This document shows positions 60,801 to 64,000 of a stretch of DNA of 64,000 nucleotides, piece after piece. Numbering within the stretch: position 1 is the stretch's first letter; every line of letters starts with the position of its first letter. Under the pieces are notes generated by a model. It was given only the letters and a program-made list of their open reading frames with translations. It had not been told where the DNA came from and made no database searches. Position numbers and translations under genes: made by a program. The DNA lies in the NCBI RefSeq assembly GCF_014192575.1, contig NZ_JACHYC010000006.1, positions 434,001-498,000 of the forward strand. Direction: 5' to 3'. This stretch comes from Variovorax sp. Sphag1AA (GTDB taxonomy: Bacteria; Pseudomonadota; Gammaproteobacteria; Burkholderiales; Burkholderiaceae_C).

Positions 60801-60900
60801 CGAAGAAGTAGCTCGCCGCGGCAAGCAGACAGGTCAGAGCCATGGTGGCGACGCCGCTTCGGTCGATCGCCTCTCTCAACGCCTTGAACTTGATCTCCAT
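57862..60900 (-). CDS. Hybrid sensor histidine kinase with three PAS domains, receiver and HPt
   Basis: Unorthodox phosphorelay kinase of 1012 residues. Two membrane helices (18-35, 43-63) are followed by PAS domains at about 72-190, 200-315 and 340-480. Then come the H-box SHEVRTPLNG (His504), ATPase motifs NLIGNAIKF, QDTGIGI and GGTGLGLTIVKQ, a receiver with Asp814 in LLTDCHMPRLDG, and an HPt with His956 in LAHRMSSACHQL. This is BvgS/EvgS-like but without periplasmic Venus-flytrap domains. GGAGG five bases before ATG 60900 sets the start. Phosphate should pass His504-Asp814-His956 to the BvgA-like regulator's Asp54. Confidence 0.93.
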   Translation of the reverse strand: MEIKFKALREAIDRSGVATMALTCLLAAASYFFGHSRAIELHWFWVALASVCIVALSTVQFLRVRRIGRHDDELHAVMDAVPHILFFKDTEFRYRTINAAFCRAHGFDPAHVVGKTDKDLFPSGLNERFHAQDRELLASRSAGTFDETIELHGGAVRRLEARKQPVFDRCGKLRGIVGVAIDVTEQLAVQRQLEDLNARLGVALEAAQMGVWEWNQTTGDLRLDQRAGEILDLKGNGRTISDFFAKLHPDDVEPIGAQIEIARGGQQVGAYEFRIVCDSGEVRWVEGFMSMDHIRNGRHDRVIGVNRDITERREKEVELREAKSQADRVLAELKQSRIDLELALAIGGLGVWHSTTRLPKNTNLWNPAFRDTTIEADEKVLQIFEIGDHTDEGEGALTWRKLGTLVHPEDVERVRAKLLHMFAERLELYSDQFRVRRPSGVIRVTEVRARMVVSDDADVVVVEFTGIAKDITDEEALKANLVTKAEEARSAVDAKAHFLAMMSHEVRTPLNGVLGMIDLVLDTPLDDDQRTMLGRCRESSVSLLTIINDILDFSKIEARMLDIESRPLALAGLVEDVCATFGAETARKAIGLSFHVDPAIPQFVVGDSVRLRQVLTNLIGNAIKFTQQGSVRVEVLRTDKGELELAVQDTGIGIDPRAVRTLFEPFRQADIATTRRYGGTGLGLTIVKQLVELMHGSVRCESALGAGSRFIVTLPLRPWVPSVGSAPGRSAPHRLAIDAAVRQPVAKPSSEPSQTGQGQRVLLAEDHPINREVLTRQLHKLGYACDCAEDGQQAWEMLEAQRAPGGDYALLLTDCHMPRLDGYELTRRLRERERERGLPRLPIVALTANALQGEAERCLALGMDAYLSKPLQLGDLREALSKVLQRGVETDEEKGAVQAAEVTAPRYARLMQLCDGDPAKVAKLVAVFVAATEKDMQAMERAADAANHTVLRQLAHRMSSACHQLDEDEAVRAFKAVEDSDSDATSLALYPTARAELASVMQRATAFAGMHA

Positions 60901-61148
60901 GCAGCCTCCGTCCATGGGAAAGCAACCGAGCGGTGGGTTCGATGCGTGCATTCTTATCGAAGGCACTTCCGGCTGGAGATTTCCTCGGGGAAAGTTCCTG
61001 TTCGAACGCAGAGGCGGCTTGTCGACGTTCAACCCAGATTTGAATTGCTACTAAAGACCTAAGATGCCGCCGGCCCGCTGCATGAGGTTCGGGCCGATCG
61101 ACTGCCAACAACAGATGCACGCGCACGCAGTGCACCCAGGGAAACAAC

Positions 61149-61946
61149 ATGACTGCCTCGATTGTCCAAGGTCCGGCCGCCCGCCGGCGAGTCGCAGTGC
61201 TCGCCTACACCGTCCGCGCGCGCGAATATGCGCGCCGTGTCTTTCGCTCTGTCGGCTATGCGCCGCTCGTGTTCGTCAGTCTCGATGAACTGGTCGAGCT
61301 CGGTCCCGATGCGTCGATGCTCGAGATGCTCCTGGTTGGCGACGCGCCGGCGGAGGACAGCCTCGGGCGGCCCGTTCTGCAAACCGTGCGCCAGCTCATC
61401 GGCCAGCAAGTGCCCCTGCTGCATGCTCGACTCGCGCGGGACGCAGCGCCAAGCGCGCCGCCCACCGACGTCGCGACCGCATCGCCACGCTACTTCGGAG
61501 ACCTTTGCATCGCGATCCTCAGCCTGCTTGGCGCCATCGGCATCGACAAGGCGCCACTACAACTGACCTGGGGGGACTACACCCTCGATCCGGCGAGACG
61601 GATCGTCGCCTTTGACGGACGTCAGGTCAGGCTCGACCCTGTCGCTTTCGACATCGCCCTGGAACTGTTCTTCCGCGCGGGACAGCTGGTCAACAAGAGG
61701 ACGCTGACCCTGATGCTGCCACCCAACGAGCAGGGCATGGAGCGGCGCCGGATCGAGAACATCGGGAGCGTCATCAAGGAGCTGCGGTCGTCGCTTCGGC
61801 TTCGTGACCTGCACGGCTGGCGGCTCGAGACGCACCCTCACCTGGGCTACCGACTGGTGCAGACGGAGAACCGCAGCCCGGAGCCTTCGACCACCGGTAC
61901 GGTGATCCACTGGTTATCGGAGCAGGTGTTTACCCCAGCGGTCTGA
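61149..61946 (+). CDS. OmpR-type winged-helix protein with atypical N-terminal domain
   Basis: DNA-binding protein of 265 residues. The C-terminal half (about 145-240) is an OmpR/PhoB winged helix: LTWGDYTLDPARRIVAFDGR, VRLDPVAFDIALELFFRAGQ, then GWRLETHPHLGYRLV. The N-terminal 115 residues are receiver-sized and begin RVAVLAYTVRAREYARRVF, but the acidic pocket and a properly placed phosphoacceptor Asp are not seen (MLLVGDAPAED instead), so phosphorylation is unlikely. The 248-base upstream gap shows no clear site. It lies next to the BvgA/S-like pair and may act in the same network. Confidence 0.8.
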   Translation: MTASIVQGPAARRRVAVLAYTVRAREYARRVFRSVGYAPLVFVSLDELVELGPDASMLEMLLVGDAPAEDSLGRPVLQTVRQLIGQQVPLLHARLARDAAPSAPPTDVATASPRYFGDLCIAILSLLGAIGIDKAPLQLTWGDYTLDPARRIVAFDGRQVRLDPVAFDIALELFFRAGQLVNKRTLTLMLPPNEQGMERRRIENIGSVIKELRSSLRLRDLHGWRLETHPHLGYRLVQTENRSPEPSTTGTVIHWLSEQVFTPAV

Positions 61947-62058
61947 GGCATAGCCGCAAACGCCGGGCGACGGGCCCGGCGAGTTAGACTCGATCGATTG
62001 GAAAAGCCGCGCGCAAGGTGCGGCTCGAATCTCATTTCTGTCACCAAGGGCAGTGCAC

Positions 62059-62580
62059 ATGGCATCGGTCAACAAAGTCATTCTCGTCGGCAATCTCGGC
62101 CGCGATCCAGAAACACGCACCTTCCCCAGCGGCGATCAGGTGTGCAACGCCACCCTCGCCACCACGGACAAGTGGAAGGACAAGCAAAGCGGCGAAATGC
62201 GCGAGGCCACCGAGTGGCACCGCCTCGTCTTCAACGGCCGGCTGGCTGAAATCGCCGCGCAGTACTTGCGCAAGGGCTCGCAGATCTACGTCGAGGGCCA
62301 GATCCGCACGCGCAAGTACACCGACAAGGATGGCGTCGAGAAGTACGCCACCGACATTCGCGTCGACCAGATGCAGATGCTCGGCAGCCGCCAGGGCCAA
62401 GGCGCCCCGTCTGGCGACGACGATGGCTACGGTGGCGGTTACGGCGGTGGTGGTGGCGGCGGTGGCGGGTATTCGCGCCCGCCAGCAGCGGCTCCCCGGG
62501 CTCCCGCACCTGCGCCGCGCCAGGCGCCATCGAAGTCGTCGACGGGCTTCGACGACATGGACGACGATATTCCGTTCTAA
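62059..62580 (+). CDS. ssb: Single-stranded DNA-binding protein
   Basis: Replication and repair protein binding ssDNA as a tetramer; 173 residues. The OB fold covers 1-110 (SVNKVILVGNLGRDPETR; EWHRLVFNGRLAEIAAQYL; GSQIYVEGQIRTRKY). A Gly-rich then Pro/Ala-rich linker follows, ending in the acidic partner-binding tip DDMDDDIPF. It starts at ATG 62059 after a weak AAGGGCA. A strong terminator follows. Its acidic tip is complete, so it should interact with the usual replication and repair partners. Confidence 0.97.
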   Translation: MASVNKVILVGNLGRDPETRTFPSGDQVCNATLATTDKWKDKQSGEMREATEWHRLVFNGRLAEIAAQYLRKGSQIYVEGQIRTRKYTDKDGVEKYATDIRVDQMQMLGSRQGQGAPSGDDDGYGGGYGGGGGGGGGYSRPPAAAPRAPAPAPRQAPSKSSTGFDDMDDDIPF

Positions 62581-62605
62581 GACCGACGTCTCCGTCAGAT
62601 CAACA

Positions 62606-62637
62606 AAGGCCGACCTCGATGGGGTCGGCCTTCTTTC
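62606..62637 (+). terminator. Rho-independent terminator after ssb
   Basis: AAGGCCGACC pairs with GGTCGGCCTT around a 7-base loop, a 10-bp stem followed by CTTTC. It lies 25 bases after the ssb stop. Right of it the DNA becomes AT-richer and holds degraded genes. Confidence 0.9.
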
Positions 62638-62831
62638 ATGGTCGCGCGCCAGCAGTTGATGGGCGAATTGAGCGATTAAGAAATTGGAGTCAATCCGAAC
62701 GTTTTGAGCAAAAAGCGCCCATCAATTGAAGTGATGACGTAATTCCAAGATTCCATTGGACCGAGATCGCTGCAGCGCCGAAAGTCACATCGCATTTGCA
62801 GGAGAGGTCGGGGTTGGTTCCCGGAATTTTC

Positions 62832-63071
62832 ATGGAAACAGTCAGCGGTGTATTCGACGATTTGATGGCGTTTGTGGCTGTGGTCGACGCCGGTGGGTTC
62901 AGTGCCGCCAGCCGGCGTTTCGATATCCCGGTTTCGCGGCTCAGCCGCCGCGTCACTTTGCTGGAGCGTCAACTGGGTGTGAGCCTGCTTTCGCGCAACG
63001 CGCGCAAATTCCTGGTGACCCTTGACATGCTGGCCCAGGCCTTCGTTGCCCAAGGACAGGCGCCTGCCTGA
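62832..63071 (+). pseudogene. Truncated LysR-type regulator (helix-turn-helix only)
   Basis: Frame of 79 residues matching only the DNA-binding part of a LysR regulator: FDDLMAFVAVVDAGGFSAAS, then DIPVSRLSRRVTLLERQLGV. After LLSRNARKFLVT the sequence leaves the family and stops; no effector domain is found in any frame of the next 190 bases. It is most likely a stub left by a deletion, in keeping with the relic gene just downstream. A functional short DNA-binding protein is possible but less likely. The surrounding 62638-62831 and 63072-63264 hold no gene I can support. Confidence 0.7.
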
Positions 63072-63264
63072 GACCTGCTGCCGGTCCGAGATGCACCCGG
63101 ACCTCGCGATCCGCATCCGCCAGTTCGTCCCATCCAACGCATCTTTGGAAAGCTGCGTTGCACCGCGCCTTCTTTTGTCGATGAGCCGCGATTCCTAGCA
63201 TCCAGATGACCCGATCCACGGGTTCTGGCCCCACTGAATCGTGGAGCCGCGAGAGGAGACCGGC

Positions 63265-63512
63265 GTGAACCGAATTTTTTGCTCGATCTGGGATGAGATA
63301 TCGCAAACGTGCGTAGCGGTTAGCGAGCGCACAGCAGCGCGCGGCAAGCGTCGGAGCGTGCAACGCGCCGGGCGCTCCAGATGCTACTCGGGAGGACTGG
63401 GTATTGTTTTACTTGGGATTCTCCAAATTCCCCAAACGTCAGCGTCTCCGGCGATGCCCGCGTGCGCTCGTCCATCCAGGGCAGCGTGGGCCTCAGAGTC
63501 ACCTGGAAGTAA
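63265..63512 (+). pseudogene. Relic of an ESPR-type autotransporter adhesin (signal region joined to last beta-strand)
   Basis: A GTG with AGGAGA upstream opens a frame MNRIFCSIW followed by VAVSERTAARGKRRS, the extended signal peptide region (ESPR) of type V secreted adhesins, then a hydrophobic segment GGLGIVLLGILQIP. After about 63440 a different frame reads VSGDARVRSSIQGSVGLRVT, WK and stop (63444-63512), which looks like the terminal beta-strand of an autotransporter barrel. The passenger and most of the barrel are missing, so this is an internal-deletion remnant. The first frame also stays open into the DUF2827 gene; see findings. Confidence 0.65.
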
Positions 63513-63528
63513 CCCGGGACTGCCGACC

Positions 63529-64000
63529 ATGCATATCGGAATCTCCGTGTGTTCCCGCGAGGGACAACGCATCTGGGCCGATGGACTGGGCCAGAACGTG
63601 CTGCTTCTCGCGCAGCTCTTTCAGAACCTGTCGTTTGTCCAGTCGGTCTCGCTCATCGACGTCGGCACGCCGGGTGCAGCGCTGCCAGCCGGGCCCGGGC
63701 AGATGAAGCTTCGCAGGTTGACCGTTCAAGAAGCGACCAAGCGGGTCGACGTGATCGTCGAGATGGCCGGCGCCCTGGACCCCCAGTGGGTGACCTCGAT
63801 GCGGAGCCAGGGCAAGAAGGTGGTCTACGTGTGCTGTGGCCATCCATACGCCGGGCTCATCGAGCCCATCATTCCGGGAAGGCCCTCGGCTTTTTCAAGG
63901 GCCGACCGATGCGATGAAGTCTGGGTCCTGCCCAAGGACTCGGAGTTCGCTCCCATGCTCCGGCTGCTGCACCGGTGCCCCGTTCATGTGGTCCCGTTCA
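63529..64000 (+). CDS. DUF2827 family protein (partial)
   Basis: N-terminal 157 residues of a DUF2827 protein running off the right edge. It begins MHIGISVCSREGQRIWADGL and GQNVLLLAQLFQNLSFVQSV, then VDVIVEMAGALDPQWV, KKVVYVCCGHPYAGLIEPI, CDEVWVLPKDSEFAPMLRLL and CPVHVVPF, all matching the family as I recall it. DUF2827 proteins resemble GT-B glycosyltransferases and often lie beside surface adhesins, where they may glycosylate them. Here the adjacent adhesin is only a relic. The start is the first Met after that relic's stop, with a weak ribosome site. Confidence 0.8.
   Translation, partial: MHIGISVCSREGQRIWADGLGQNVLLLAQLFQNLSFVQSVSLIDVGTPGAALPAGPGQMKLRRLTVQEATKRVDVIVEMAGALDPQWVTSMRSQGKKVVYVCCGHPYAGLIEPIIPGRPSAFSRADRCDEVWVLPKDSEFAPMLRLLHRCPVHVVPF

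Noticed and set aside
62953..63363. A 136-codon minus-strand frame over the LysR stub and the ESPR relic
   Set aside because: No family resemblance and no ribosome site. The opposite strand has recognisable LysR and ESPR motifs.

Overview
The window is GC-rich, densely packed DNA from a betaproteobacterium of the Comamonadaceae, most probably Variovorax or a close relative. That placement is inferred from gene content: several orphan Bug-type solute receptors, a pgk-pyk-fba-purC-purE-purK core block, tsaB-rimI clustering, aromatic catabolic clusters, and ESPR/DUF2827 genes at the right edge. No rRNA, tRNA, CRISPR array, integrase or insertion sequence was found, and no gene-free stretch reaches 300 bases.

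Layout. (1) 1-10883, all minus strand: a catabolic operon read right to left. It holds a VOC protein, an alpha/beta hydrolase, a flavin hydroxylase, a DUF2783 protein, an odd MBL-fold protein, a Bug receptor, an AraC regulator, an EthD protein, a carboxymuconolactone-decarboxylase-like protein, a 3-hydroxyisobutyrate-dehydrogenase-like protein and a LivKHM branched-chain-type uptake system. A divergent LysR gene (10978) faces it across a palindrome. (2) 11951-30066: housekeeping genes (pgk, pyk, fba, purC, purE, purK, Sua5, dacB, tsaB, rimI, a degenerate uracil-DNA glycosylase, pyrF) mixed with regulators, a lipoprotein esterase and a DMT exporter. (3) 30247-34489: a DUF1800/DUF1501 secreted pair and two GFA-fold genes. 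(4) 34470-40869: an IclR-controlled cluster with a second MBL + hydroxylase + DUF2783 module, then hmgA and fahA. It reads as a route from a hydroxyphenylacetate-like substrate through homogentisate. (5) 40841-45503: a two-component system, a lipoprotein S9 peptidase and a thioesterase. (6) 45532-50473: a LysR-controlled gentisate cluster with two Bug receptors. (7) 50470-57001: a flavoprotein, an AAA ATPase, tesB, an isolated atpE-like gene and uvrA. (8) 57217-61946: a BvgA/EvgA-like regulator facing a large hybrid kinase, plus an atypical winged-helix protein. (9) 62059-64000: ssb, then an eroded segment with a LysR stub, the relic of an ESPR autotransporter and the start of a DUF2827 gene.

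The most interesting features are these. A three-gene module (MBL-fold, flavin hydroxylase, DUF2783) occurs twice, in different gene orders. Both MBL copies replace the Asp-His half of the metal motif with Val-Arg at the same residues. Both ring-cleavage clusters lack a recognisable cis-trans isomerase. An atpE-like gene sits alone downstream of uvrA behind a coupled small ORF. An autotransporter has been reduced to its signal region and its last beta-strand. Several housekeeping genes have a -10 hexamer 6-8 bases before the ATG, which predicts leaderless mRNAs.
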